This document shows, piece by piece, positions 8,769 to 19,959 of a stretch of 61,707 bases of DNA. A model generated the notes under the pieces. It had not been told where the DNA came from and made no database searches. It worked only from the letters and a program-made list of their open reading frames with translations. The stretch is from Parvularia atlantis. Its lineage: Eukaryota; Opisthokonta; Rotosphaerida. How positions within the stretch are numbered: position 1 is the first letter of the stretch; every line of letters begins with the position of its first letter. Where the stretch lies: contig CALSCO010002360.1 in the NCBI GenBank assembly GCA_943704415.1, forward strand, positions 1 to 61,707, in the 5' to 3' direction. Both the position numbers and the translations under genes were made by a program.

Positions 8769-11471
8769 TCACAGCGCCTCCGTCGTGATCTGCAGGACAC
8801 TGCCCGCGGCGGCGACGGCGGCCGGGACAAAGACGAGCAGGCGCTCGCTCGCGTGGTCGACGTGGAAGACGACGTCGCGGGCCGTGTCTGCGGCAATGGC
8901 GCGACGTGAGTACACGCGCGCGATCGCACGTAGGAACGCACGGAAGGCGGTCGGGTCCATCACGTGCGCGCGCACGCGGTCGAGCTGCACGCCCGTGGCG
9001 TCCAGGCCCGTCTTTTGCAGCGGCGCGAGGGGCTGGCAGTCGGCGGAGCCGGTGCTGTGCTCGAAGCCGTCAGTGCGCGCACGCGGACCACGCACGGGCG
9101 CGGCGCACGCGAAGCACGCCGGCTGCAGGCGGTCGAGCGAGACGACGGCGCGGTTGGCCTTGAAGCCGCTGATCGACAGCACGATCGGCTTTTCGAGCGC
9201 GGTCAGACTGAGGTCGAGCACGCGGCGCGCATCGTCGACCCTTCGCGTTGCGCGCACAGATTGTCAGTCGCTAGGCCGCACTCAGCGCGCGCGCGCGCGT
9301 GTACCAGAAGCGCGCGTCAAGGCCTGGGCCACTCGGCTCGTGCACCGCGACGGCGCCAAAGTGCTCATTGCTGGTCGCGCTGACGTGGAACGGGTGCACG
9401 ACGAGCAGCGTGAGCAGGCCCGGGAGCGCCTGCGGTGGCGCTGGGTCAGCGCGCGGCGGCCGGCGTGTCGCAGCGGCGACGACGCGCCTTGAGATCCATG
9501 CCAAAGTCGTGCTTGTTGAGCGAGTTGGGCACACGCAGCGGGATGACGGCGCCGACGCGGCGGTACAGCGGTGTGATCTCGAGCGGGGCGCGGACGACAG
9601 CCTGCGCGTACGTGCGCGAGGGACACCTTGAGCTTCGCACGCTCGCAGCACGGCCGCGCGCACCGTTTCGTTGCCCGGGTAGACCGTGGTCTCGTCGAAC
9701 CAGTCAAGCCAGTCTGCGCCACCGGGGAAGTTGACCGTGCGCGAGGTGTCATTCGAGACCATGGCCGCGACGAAGAGGTCGTTGGCGAGCTTGTACTCGT
9801 ACCTGCGACGACGCGTTAGCGTGAACGGTCGCGCTCGTGCGTTTGCGCCGCGCGTCGACGCACGTGCACGGGTCGGGCATGGGGAAGTCCTCTCCCGGGC
9901 GCCAGAAGCACTTGCCCTGCGGCTGCATCACCGTCTTGCGCTGCTCAAAGCCCTCGGTCGTCTTGGAGTAGAAGAACGGGAAGAGCTCCTCGTGCAGGTA
10001 CACCCAGTTGCGGTAGATCTCGAGCGTCTGCGTGTCAAACTTCCACGGGCGGTGCTGCGTGCTGCGGCGTCAGCACGAGCGCAAGCAGGGGGCCAGTGCG
10101 CGCGCGCACCTCGTTGTTGCCGCCGTTCTCCATCAGCGGGTTGAGCGCGCCGAGCTGCGTCCAGCGGATGAGCAGCTCCTTCTGGCGGCCGTTGGGGCCA
10201 AACTGGCTGGTGTCGCTGCGGAAGCCGCCGATGTCGCTGCCGATGTTGACGTAGTTGTACTCGGCCGAGGCGAACATGTTGAGCATCGCGGCCTGCGCGG
10301 CGTGCGGTCAGATTTTTGTGTGCGCGCGGGCAGATGGGCGACTGCGTGCCTGCATGCCGTAGAAGGTCGGGTCCTGCCGTGCGCCAACGCGTCAGAGCTG
10401 CCGCGCGGTATGCGCGCGCGTCGGCCGCACCTGATCGCCGACCCATCCAGCGACGCAGATGTCCGTCGGCGTGTACGGGATACGCAGGGTGCGCTTCAGG
10501 CCCGGCGGGAGCGCGTCCACGGGGCGGCTCATGATGAGGCCCTGCGCGGGGCGCGGCGCGGCGTGAGCGTGGCGTGCTAGCGCGGAAGCGGCCGGGCCGC
10601 GCACTTCCGGGTTCTTCTCGAGCGTGTACTCGTAGAACGTGCGGTAGAACAGGTCCGAGTACGTCTCCTTCGTCACCGGCTGGCCGTTGTAGCCGATGGC
10701 CGGGTAGAGGATGTAGACGTACGGGTCGGTCGCGTCGAGCTTCCAGCCGTCGGCGCCGATGTCGAGCACGACGTCGAGCTGGGTCTTGAGCCTGCGCGCG
10801 CGGGCTCAGCTCAGCGATTGCGTGTATGCGCCCCTCGCGCGCAGGCAACGCACCACTCGACCGCCTCCGGGTTGGTGAAGTCAAATAGCGCGCCGTCGCC
10901 GTGCCACCAGCCGATGAGCTGGCCGTCGTTGAGCAGGTACTTGTTGTCCTGCGGCGCGCGGTCGCGGGTCGGCCGTCGGCGCGCGGCGGGCGTGTGCGCA
11001 CCTTGCAGTACTGGTACACCTCGCTGTCGTCGTTGATGTGGCCGGTCATCCAGAACGTGACGCGCGAGCCCAGGGCGTGGACGTCGCTAATGAGCTTGGC
11101 CATGTCGGGGTACTTGCCCTCGTCGATGATGAACGAGTTGTAGTGCGTCTCCCAGCTGGTGCTTGCACGTCAACCGCCCGCGCCGCCGCCACGCAGCCCG
11201 CGCACCCGCTGTCAATGTTGATGTTGGCCACGGGGATGTCGTACGAGAGGTACTCCTGCACGAGGCGGAGGATGTCGTCCTGGCGCTTGCACGGCTGGTC
11301 CGTGCCCGAGAGGCAGTTGCCCGGCCAGATCCAGTGGCCCAGCGCCCACTCGGCGTAGGGCGCGCGGCTCAGGCCCGCCGGCGCGACGACGTGGGCGGCG
11401 TGCGCGGCCGCGGTGGCCGCGGTGGCCGCGAAGAGCGCCGCGAGGGCGAGGGCGGCCGTGGCGGCGCGCAT
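8769..11471 (-). CDS. Secreted glycoside hydrolase family 31 (alpha-glucosidase/alpha-xylosidase type)
   Basis: Starts at 11469-11471 with a hydrophobic Ala/Leu-rich segment (MRAATAALALAALFAATAA) that looks like a signal peptide. The catalytic barrel follows: WALGHWIWP; INIDS...W; FPDM-like KYPDMAKLI; the nucleophile motif DGWKLDATDPY (Asp as in the GH31 KxDxTDP signature); and the acid/base region NIGSDIGGFR, then WTQLGALNPLMENGG and YLHEELFPFF. A beta-sandwich C-terminal domain (PLYRRVGAVIPLR, then VHPFHVSATSN) runs to the stop at 8769. Roughly 750-800 residues after splicing, typical for GH31. Expected to hydrolyse alpha-linked glycosides outside the cell or in a digestive vacuole; substrate is not predictable by eye. 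Head-to-head with the next gene, 59 bp apart. Confidence 0.93.
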
Positions 11472-11530
11472 TATTGTCGCTGGTGGGCCAAACTGAGCTC
11501 CGGCCAGAGTCCGGTCACAGTTCCGACACG
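11472..11530. promoter_or_regulatory. Divergent promoter (GH31 / zinc-binding coiled-coil protein)
   Basis: 59 bp between divergent starts, with TTATTGTCG near the GH31 side and GGTCACAGTTCCGAC near the other. Relatively AT-richer than the flanks. Confidence 0.4.
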
Positions 11531-12375
11531 ATGGCCGACGCGGGCGCGGGGCGGATCAAGATCGTCAAGCGCACGCCGGAGGAGATCGCGGCGGCGCAGG
11601 CCAAGCGCGAGCAGGAGATGCGCGAGCGCGAGGCGCAGCGCAAGAAGGAGGAGGTGCGCGAGCGAGCCGCACGTCGGCGTGTCTGCTGCGGCGGCTTGTG
11701 TTGTTGTTTGTGACGCGGCGTTTGCGCGCGCGCGCCGCCAGGACGAAAAGATCGCGCGGATCAAGGCCGAGCAGGAGGAGAAGCACAAGAAGCGGCTCGA
11801 GGCCGAACGCGCCGAGATCGAGCGGCGGGCCGAGGTGCGCGCGGGCCGCGCGGGCCGCGCGCCGACGCGTGACGCTCTCGCGAGCACAGGAGCGCCGGCT
11901 CAAGGACGCGGCCGGCGAGTCGCTGCAGGAGGAGGACTTCCGCGCCAAGGCGGTGCGGCGGCAGCGCCCCGCGCCACCTGCCGCCTTACACGGTCGGCGG
12001 CAGGAGAAGGAGCGGCTCGCGGCCGAGCGCAAGCGCCAGGCCGAGCTGCGCGCGCTGTCGGGGCCGGCGACGAGCACGCGCGCCGCGCCCAAGAGCAGCG
12101 CCGAGACGCAGGCCGCGCTCGAGAACGCGCCCAAGCAGATGTGCATCTGTTGCGTGTCCGCGGGCCGTGTGGCCGGCGTGTGCGGGTCAACATTAGACGC
12201 GCGGCTCGGGCAGGGGGCTGCAAGTGCCCGGGCTACGTCGAGCTCGAGGGCTCGGCCAAGAGCGGGCCGGCGATGTGCTCGAGCTGCAAGCACACCAAGT
12301 CGCAGGTGCCGTCGGCCCCGCCGACGGTCCGATGCGCGCGCTGTGCTCACGGCCGGGTCGCAGCACGCAAAGTAA
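11531..12375 (+). CDS. Small charged coiled-coil protein with C-terminal zinc-binding cysteines
   Basis: Starts MADAGAGRIKIVKRTPEEI. Exons splice into a Lys/Arg/Glu-rich helix (AKREQEMREREAQRKKEE, EKIARIKAEQEEKHKKRLE, ERRLKDAAGESLQEEDFR, KERLAAERKRQAELRAL) and then a short Cys module: QMCICC, then CKCPGYVELEG and MCSSCKHTKSQV. The spacing CxCC...CxC...CxxC suggests one or two zinc sites. Stop TAA at 12373-12375 after an intron with donor GTCCG. About 200 residues. No family recognised; a role in RNA or ribosome-associated complexes is possible from the charged helix plus zinc knuckle, but that is only inference. The exact splice before CKCPG was chosen to keep the Cys frame. Confidence 0.65.
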
Positions 12376-12517
12376 TCAGCATGAGCGTGGGAAAGCGCGT
12401 GAAACGCGATTGCTGCTGTGCGATGGGCGCCCCAACGCAACTGCGTCACTTTCACGCAGTGCCGCGAACGCCGCGCCGTCCCCCGCCACCCGTCAGCACA
12501 GCGCACACAGCACGCCC

Positions 12518-14431
12518 ATGGCCCCGCAGACCGAGCCCCAGGCTGACCTTGCCCCGCCCATGATGCGGCCGCGCGAATCCACCAAGGCCCCCACCGCCGC
12601 CACGGCCGGCCGCGCGCCCTGGACGACGCGTGTGACGCACAGCCTCCTGCACGCGTCGATCGCGTTCCTGCGCGACGTCGCCCTGCCCGTTGTGCTGCTC
12701 GCCGTCGGCGCCGTGTGGTGGACGTACGGCGACCGGCGCTGGGCCACGCTGCACAACCACCCCCTGACGTGGCTCTTTGTCGTCTTCGGCGCGGTCGAGG
12801 GCGTGTTTTGGCTCTACACGCGCGTCAAGGTGCTGCAGATCCAGGTGCGTGCACGCGCGCAAGGGGGGAGCGCCATGCCCTGACAGACACGCCAGGCCAG
12901 CGGGCCCGCCCCACGCATAAACCCGGCCGAGCGCCTGCAGCTGTTCCACCGGTGTCTCGAGTCGGTCGCGCCGCACGAGTACAGCGACTTTATCTCGGGC
13001 TGGTTCCGCGTGCGTTGGGCGGGCTGCGCGCGTGCTGGCCACTCACACTGAGTACGCACGCAGAAAGCGCCGTTTGAGGAGATCCGCCGCGGCAACGTTG
13101 AGCAGTGGCTCGCCTGGGCCTTCTTCGACGAGCGGCTGCGGCTGCTGACGGCGTCCGAGCGCAACGAGGTGCGGGGCGTCGCGCACGGCAGCGCAGCGCT
13201 CTGACGCGCCGCGCCCGCAGATTGACCACCTCATCCACCTGATGGAGACGCACCTCGGCCGCCCGCTGCCCTCGGGCTTCAACCGCAACGTCAAGTCGAT
13301 CCGGCTCATGCTCGACCCGGTGGAGGTGCACCACAGGCCGCTGACCTTCTACATCGTCGTTGCTGGCCTGCGCCTCGCGCACGAGCTCTACCTCGCCGCG
13401 AGCGGCTACCGGCGCTGCCAGACCGGCCCGATCGTGTTCTGGTACCGGCGCGCGGCGCTGTCGGGCGCGGACAAGGTGCGCACACACGCTTGCTCGCACG
13501 GCGACGGCTCACGCACCCGGCCGCAGCTGCCGGTCGTCTTTGCGCACGGCCTCGGCATCGGCCTGAGCCAGTACTACAACTTCATCAAGCACATCAACAC
13601 GCTCGACAACCCCGTCTTCTTAGTCGAGGTGCACGGCGGCCCTATGGTGTGAGTGTGTGCGCATAGCTCGCTCACGCTGCGGCGGTCAGATCAACGACAT
13701 TTCGAGCCGCCTGGTCGAGACTAGCGTGCCGATGGAGCAGGCCGTGCCGGCGCTCGTCCAGATGCTGCACGACCTCGGCTTTGAGCGCGCGGTGTGGATG
13801 GGCCATTCATTCGGCTCGGGTGCGCCCCGCCCGCGCGCGCACTTGCCCGCCGAGGCCTGATCGCACGCGCGCGCAGTCTACGTCTCGTGGATCATCCGCC
13901 AGGCGCCCGAGGTCGTCGCCAAGGCCGTCTTGCTCGACCCGGTCGTGCTGCTGCTCAACAGCCCGAGCGTGTGCTATAACTTTGTCTACCGCACGCCGAC
14001 CAACGCCATCCAGGCCGCGCTGCAGTACTACGCCGCGCGCGAGCTCTACATCAGCAAGTCGATCAGCCGGCACTTTCACTGGTGCGTGCGCGTGCCGAAG
14101 CCGAGTGCGACGCTGACGGCGCCGCCGCAGGGTGCAAAACATCCTCTGGCCGCACGACATCCATGTGCCCACGCTCGTCATGCTCAGCTCGACCGACGCC
14201 ATCACCGACGCCGTCGCCGTGCGGGCGTACCTTGAGCGCATCGCCAGCCCGCATATCGACGTGATGTGGCTGGACGGCATCGGCCACGCCGGGTTCCTCT
14301 TCCGGTGCGCAGGCCACCGCCTTCCCGCCGCACCGCGCCGCGCGCAGCACTCAGTACCGCCCGCCCCTCGCAGCGCCGAGGTACTCGCGCGGGTCTTTGA
14401 GCGGATCGCCGCGCTCATACAGCAGGATTGA
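12518..14431 (+). CDS. Membrane-anchored alpha/beta hydrolase (fungal-type large family)
   Basis: Starts MAPQTEPQADLAPP. Two hydrophobic segments near residues 50-100 (VALPVVLLAVGAVWW and TWLFVVFGAVEGVFWLY) suggest an N-terminal membrane hairpin. Exons then give RLQLFHRCLESV, FEEIRRGNVEQWLAWAFF, LPVVFAHGLGIGL, the nucleophile elbow GHSFGS, VLLDPVVLLL, Asp in SSTDAITD and His in GIGHAGFL, which form a complete Ser-Asp-His triad in normal order. The overall layout (long N-terminal part, YNFVYRTPTNAIQ, ISRHFHW) matches a family of uncharacterised alpha/beta hydrolases I associate mainly with fungi. The likely activity is a lipase or esterase at a membrane; substrate unknown. Stop TGA 14429-14431. 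Confidence 0.85.
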
Positions 14432-14468
14432 CCATAGATCACTTGCATTGTTGTGTACAATCGGAGTG

Positions 14469-16588
14469 ATGGGCCTCACACGCGTGCGTCGCGGCCCCCC
14501 GCTTCGCGCCACGGTCGGGCGCTCACGCCCCGCGCGCAGAGCATGGTGCTCGTGGCCGTCTCGGCCGCCGTCGGCTCGTTCCTGTTTGGGTGCGCCGCGC
14601 CCGGCCGCTGAGGCGCGATGCGCCATCTGAAGCACCGGCGCTGCGGCCGATGCGCAGGTACGACACGGGCGTGATCTCGGGCGCGCTCGTCTTCATCGAG
14701 CCCGAGTTTGGCCTGCAGGACGACCCGGCGATCAAGGGCCTTATCGTCGTCTCGACCCTCGTCGGCGCCTTCCTCGGCTCGACCGTCGGCGGCCGGCTGG
14801 CGGACCTGTTTGGGTGCGGTCGCATGCACGCGCGGCATCGGGCATTGAGCGCACATGCGCACCGTGCAGGCGGCGGCGCCCGCTGCTCATGTCATCGCTC
14901 CTGTTCGTGATCGGCGGCGGGCTCATGTTCTGGTCACCCGAGCTTGTGACGCTGATCGTCGGGCGCTTCGTCGTTGGCCTCGCGATCGGCGTCTCGGGCG
15001 TGATCATCCCGCTGTTCATCGCCGAGTGCGCGCCGGCCGATGTGCGCGGTGCGTGCCGGGCCGCACAGCTCGTCTCGCCGAGCGGCCGCTGACCCGTGAG
15101 CCCAGGCACCCTGGCCACGTTTCCGCAGCTCTTCGTCTCAAGCGGCATTCTTACGGCCTACCTCGTCGACTTTTTCATCTCGCTCACCGCTGCCTCGTCG
15201 TGGCGCCTCATGCTCGGTGCGCACGCCGCACTGCCACGCACGGCACCTGAGCGCCGACGCCGCCCGACACACAGGCGTGTCGGTTGCCCCCGCCGTGGTC
15301 CAGTTCCTCCTCGCGCTGTGGCTGCCCGAGTCGCCGCGCTGGCTCGTGCAGCAGGGCATGCTGCCGCAGGCCGTGGCCGTGCTGCGCCGGCTGCGTGAGA
15401 GCGACGACGCGTCCGAGGAGCTCGCACAGATCATCGCGGCGATCAAGGCCGCAGGCGGCTTTGTCAAACTGCCGGCGTCGCCCGAGTTCGTGTCGAGCGT
15501 GTCACCGGACGTGAGCGGCCTGAACGAGTCGATGCCGCTGCTCGGAGGCACGCCGGCCCGTGCGCGAGCGGCTGCGCTGACGGCCACTCGGCTTGCACAG
15601 ACGCGCCGGATGAAACGAAGCCCGCGAACCTGTTGACGACGCTCGGCGTCATGCTCCGGCGCGCCGACGTCCGCCGCGCGCTCTTCGTCGGCCTGGGGCT
15701 GCAAGTGAGCGGCGGCCCGTCTGCGCGACGGCCGAGGGTTGAAGCTCGCGCGCGCGCCCCGGAAGATCTTCCAGCAGCTGAGCGGGATCAACGCCGTGAT
15801 CTACTACACCCCGTTCATCCTCAAGGAGGTTGGCATCAACGCGCTCTTCGAGGGCCTGGGCCTGTCGGAGGACTCGTCGGCCATCCTCGGCACGGTGATC
15901 ACGTACTCGCTCAAGGCACGTGCTCTTGCCCTGCACGCACGGCAGACGTCTTGACGCGTTGCGCAGATCCCGGCCATCTTCTTGTCGATGTACCTGATGG
16001 ACCGCGCGGGACGGCGCACGATCCTGCTGTTGACCCTGCCCGTGCTGGTCGCGACCATGGCGACGCTCGCCGTGTGCAGCGCTATCGACAGCGTGCGCTG
16101 CGCCGCATGCACGCGCGCGCCCCGATGCTCACGCCTGCCCGCAGGACGACACTGCTAAGGCCGTCATCAGCATGCTTGCGATCGCGTTCTACGGCTGCTG
16201 CTTTTCGGCCGGGCTGGGCGCGATCGCCAACATCGTCTGCTCCGAGATCTTCCCGCCGGCCTTCCGCTCGGTGCGTGATTGCTGCCCGCAGCCGCACGCG
16301 GCCGTCTGAGCCCCCAAACCCCGGGCCGCGCAGCTTGGCCTGTCGATCTGCATCATGACCCAGTGGGCGTTCAACATCCTCGTGTCGGAGATGTTCCCGA
16401 TCCTGCAGGACGCGATCGGGCTCACGGCCACGTTCTCCATCTTTGGTGGGAGCTGCCTTGTCGCGTTCTTCTTCGTGACCGCGTTCGTGCCCGAGACCAA
16501 GGGGCGGCTGCTCGAGGCCGCGGCCGCGACCGAGGATGCCGACAGGAAGCGGCGCCTCGAGGATGACCTGGCGGCGCTGCAGCACTGA
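14469..16588 (+). CDS. Sugar porter family MFS transporter, proton-symporter-like
   Basis: Starts only 37 bp after the preceding stop. A short first exon splices to QSMVLVAVSAAVGSFLFG, then YDTGVISGALVFI. Twelve-helix sugar porter signatures follow: GRLADLFGRR, RFVVGLAIGV, LPESPRWLV, QQLSGINAVIYYTPFI, YLMDRAGRR, SEIFPPAFRS and FVPETKGRLLEAA. Helix 1 carries GYDT; this Asp corresponds to the proton-coupling Asp27 of XylE and is kept in H+/sugar and H+/inositol symporters, unlike GLUT uniporters. I therefore infer H+-coupled uptake of a hexose, pentose or inositol. The cytosolic loop after helix 6 is of moderate length. Stop at 16586-16588. Confidence 0.93.
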
Positions 16589-16630
16589 CTCGCGTTACAC
16601 ATGACACTATATATAAGGTCTGAGTTCGCT

Positions 16631-17938
16631 TTAAGGGGAAAACGGCGGCCAGTGCGCGACAAAGTATTCCATGTCCCACAGCGTTTGCTGCACGTCGTCC
16701 GGGAGGCGGCACGCTTCCGTCTCCCTGGGCGGCCGCATGAAGATGACGGCATACAGGCACAGCTCCTTGAGTGCGGCCGGGCGTGCGTGGCCCGTGCAGG
16801 CGCCCTTGCCTGCGCTGGCGTGAGCTTCCCATGCGCGCACACGCCCTCTGATGCAGGGCGCACCGTTGGCGATGCTGCGCGGCATGTGCACCGTGCACGA
16901 GCCGGCGTAGTGCAGCGAGTCGGCGGGGCACCCGGTCGGTCCGAGCGCGCCGCTGTGCAGCGCAAAGGGCAGACGCACGACGAGGCGGAAGCACGTCTCG
17001 CAGCGGTGGTGCGGCGAGTCTGGGCCGACGATGGCTGTGTAAGCGGCACGCGCCGATCAGCCCGAAGCACACCGCAGTGCGGGCAGTTGATGCTGAACGA
17101 GGCCTGGGCGAGCTGCAGCCGGTGGATCTCGAGCAGCGTGAACGCTTGTCGGCAGCGCCAGCAGCGCGGACACTGCGCGGCGAGGCAATCGTGGCACACG
17201 GCGACGGTGCAGACGGGCAGGCCGGTGCTGCGAGCCGAATCGACCTGATGCGCGCGCGTCATCATCAGCACGCGCCGGCACGGGGCGCGCGCGCTCGCCT
17301 TGACGATGTCGCCCGGCAGGAAGATGCGCGTGGGGTCGGCCGCGACGCACCCGTCGCACGTGCTAGCGCGTCTCGCCAGGCAACACGGATACCAGTCGTT
17401 CGCCACAATCTGCCGTTCGCGTATCGTCAGCCGTTCGCGGTTCGCGGTTCGCACGCGCGCGCGCCTGATGCAGCACGGCGACATGCTCGGCCGTGACGCG
17501 CGCGGCGCAGTGCGGGCACCTCGCGACGCGACGCGGCAGGCAGCCGCCGCAGACGAGCAGCACGCGCCGCTCCCCGCACTCGGCCACGGCGCGTGTCAGC
17601 CGCTTGGGCAGCGTCGCGGCGGTGACATGGGCGACCTGCGCGGCCAGCGGCACGGCGCGCGTGAGTGCCACCGCTGCTGCTGAGCGGCCCTGGCCACGCG
17701 CGGACCGCACCTCAACGCGCTGCGCCGCCGCGGCCAGCGTCGACGCGGGGTTCGTGACGCCCCTGCCGCGCCGCCTTGCTGTGGCGGCAGACGCCACGGC
17801 CGCACCGCAGAGGTCGCAGCTGCCGCCGCCGCCGCTGCCACCGGGGCTGCCAGGCGCGTCCGGCGTGTGACTGACGAGCGCCGTGACGGCCTGGAGCAGC
17901 AGGTGCGACGCCGTGACCAGCACCGAGGGCGACGACAT
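16631..17938 (-). CDS. Cysteine-rich multi-zinc-site protein, unrecognised
   Basis: Starts MSSPSVLVTASHLLLQAV at 17936-17938. Conceptual splicing gives at least eight Cys pairs: CDLC, CGGC, CPHC, CDGC, CHDC, CPRCWRC, CPHC and CETC, with a C-terminal PDDVQQTLWDMEYFVAHW stretch ending FSP. The pairs look like a tandem array of RING, B-box or ribbon-like treble clefs, but His positions do not fit one standard consensus. Between pairs lies FLPGDIVKAS. About 380 residues. It could be an E3-type scaffold or a nucleic-acid-binding protein; I do not assign a function. One intron near 17411-17465 appears to use a GCGCG donor. Head-to-head with CDK10, 47 bp apart. Confidence 0.6.
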
Positions 17939-17985
17939 GCCCGTACACGCGAGATGCAAATCTGATGTGCTGAGTGCATGTATGC

Positions 17986-19697
17986 ATGGCGGGTGAGCCG
18001 CTCGGTCGATGCCGCTCCGTGGATGAGTTTGCCAAGCTCAACCGCGTGGGCGAGGGCACCTACGGCGTCGTCTGTGCGCGCGCTGCACGCGCGTGTGTGT
18101 GGCCGAGTGCGTGGCCGATCGATGGCGCCGCGCACGCAGACCGTGCACGCGACCGCGCATCAGGCGAGATTGTCGCGCTCAAGCGCGTGCGGATGGAGCG
18201 TGAGGCGAGCGGGCTGCCGCTGAGCAGCCTGCGCGAGATCACGCTGCTGCGCGGTGCGGCGGCGGGCGATGCGGTGGCGCGTCGTGAAGGCTGATCGCCG
18301 TGGCGACAGCGCTGCGGCACCGTAACGTGGTCGAGGTCAAGGACGTCGTCGTCGGCGCCGAGCTCGACAGGTGCTTGCGCGCGGACGCACGCACGCGCTC
18401 GGACGCATCTGAGCCGTCGCGCGTCGACAGCGTCTTCATGGTGATGGAGTACTGCGAACAGGACCTGGGCACGCTGCTCGACAACATGCGCGCGCCCTAC
18501 AGCCCGTCCGAGATCAAGTGCCTGATGGCGCAGTTACTCCGGGGCGTGCAGTACTGCCACGACCAGTACGTGATCCACCGGTGCGTCGGGCGTCGCGGCG
18601 GCTGCGGGGCTGGGGCTGATGTGCGTGCGTGCGCGTGTCGCAGCGACCTCAAGATGTCCAATCTGCTCATCACCAACAAGGGCGTGCTCAAGATCGGTGC
18701 GCGTCGCCCAGGGCGCACGCCCGGCGGCTGAGCCTGGTGCCCCGCGGCACAGCCGACTTTGGCCTCGCGCGGCGCTTCGGCCTGCCGCCCCGGCCGATGA
18801 CGCCGCGCGTCGTCACGCTCTGGTACCGCGCGCCCGAGGTCCTGCTCGGCGCCAAGGTGTACACGACCGCGATCGACCTGTGGTGCGCGCCGGGCGGGCG
18901 TGGCGCGTGAGGCAACGGGCGGCCCACGCACACGTACACGCGTGCAGGTCGGTCGGGTGCATCTTTGGCGAGCTGCTCAACCACGCACCGCTCATGCCGG
19001 GCCAGACCGAGGCCGCGCAGGTCGAGCTGATCTTTGACCTGCTCGGGACGCCCAACGATCAAATCTGGCCCGGGTTCAGCGAGCTGTTTCCCGTGCTCCT
19101 GCGCAAGCAGCCGTGCGGAGCAGGTCCCGCTGCGTGTGAGCGCGCGTGCGCTGACCGCCAAACGCGCAGGTACAACAACCTCAAGGTCAAGCTGCCGCAC
19201 TGCTCGTCGGCCACGATCAGCCTGCTCAACGCGTTCCTGACCTACGACCCCGTGCGGGCCCTTGCTGTGCAGGCTGAGTGTGCACGGCTGATCAGCTGTA
19301 CCGCAGAGCAAACGGCCCGCCGCGGGCGACGCGCTGCGGCACGTGTACTTTGCCGAGTCGCCGCTTGGTGCGCGCGAACAGAAGCGCGTGACGCGGCCGC
19401 CGCGCTGACCTCCCACGGTCGCCAGCCAAGGACCCCGACATGCTGCCGACGTTCCCCGAGATCCGCAACGGGCAGGCGTCAGCGTCGCGGTGCGTCGCGG
19501 GTCAGTCTTGCTGTGTCGCACGCGCGCCCACACGCCGACGCAGCCGACGGCGCGCCGACGCCGACGACGGCCACCGCGGCGACCTGTTTGCGAGCGACGC
19601 GTCGGCGTTTGGGCGACCGCGTGGGGGCGCGTTCGACGTGGAGGACGCGGTGCGCGAGGCCAAGCGGCGCAAGCAGGCGTCGTCGCGCGACCGGTGA
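17986..19697 (+). CDS. CDK10: Cyclin-dependent kinase 10
   Basis: Starts [20 protein letters not shown] and splices through about ten short introns. Kinase motifs: glycine loop [18 protein letters not shown] (catalytic Lys), the cyclin-binding helix [11 protein letters not shown] (the PISSLRE signature of CDK10), hinge [17 protein letters not shown] split by an intron within [55 protein letters not shown] and PYNNLK-like [10 protein letters not shown]. The tail has the CDK10-like [10 protein letters not shown] followed by a Lys/Arg-rich end. Family role: cyclin M-activated kinase acting on ETS2 and transcription/cell-cycle targets in animals. All catalytic residues are present, so an active enzyme is expected. 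Confidence 0.92.
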
Positions 19698-19844
19698 CCG
19701 GCCAACAGACAGCTCTGTGTACGATCTGGCGAGAAAGAGAGTTTGCTGCGCACAGCCCCGTGACGGCACACAAAGGAGGTGGTTGAGCACACACGGGTCG
19801 CAGGCAGCGTGATCGGAGAGCGGGAGGCAGCCACACACGACGAC

Positions 19845-19867
19845 AGAGAGAGAGAGAGCGAGAGAGG
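19845..19867 (+). repeat. AG microsatellite
   Basis: (AG)7, a CG break and a further AGAGAG in the 262-bp gap between the convergent CDK10 and ADP/ATP carrier stops. The gap holds no gene that I can see. Confidence 0.9.
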
Positions 19868-19959
19868 CAGAGGGCTGCGGTAGTGAGAATGCGGAGAGAC
19901 GGACATAGCAGAAGAACGGAACAAGATTGGGAGGGGGGACAAAGTGGGCGGGGGGCCGC

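Noticed and set aside
8769-16588. GH31 glycosidase, hydrolase and sugar porter as a regulated carbohydrate-use cluster.
   Set aside because: They are on different strands, interleaved with unrelated genes and share no visible promoter motif; a cluster cannot be supported from sequence alone.
16600-16625. TATATATAAGG as a TATA-box promoter.
   Set aside because: It lies between two convergent stop codons (sugar porter and Cys-rich protein), so a role in 3'-end formation is more likely; other promoters here lack TATA.
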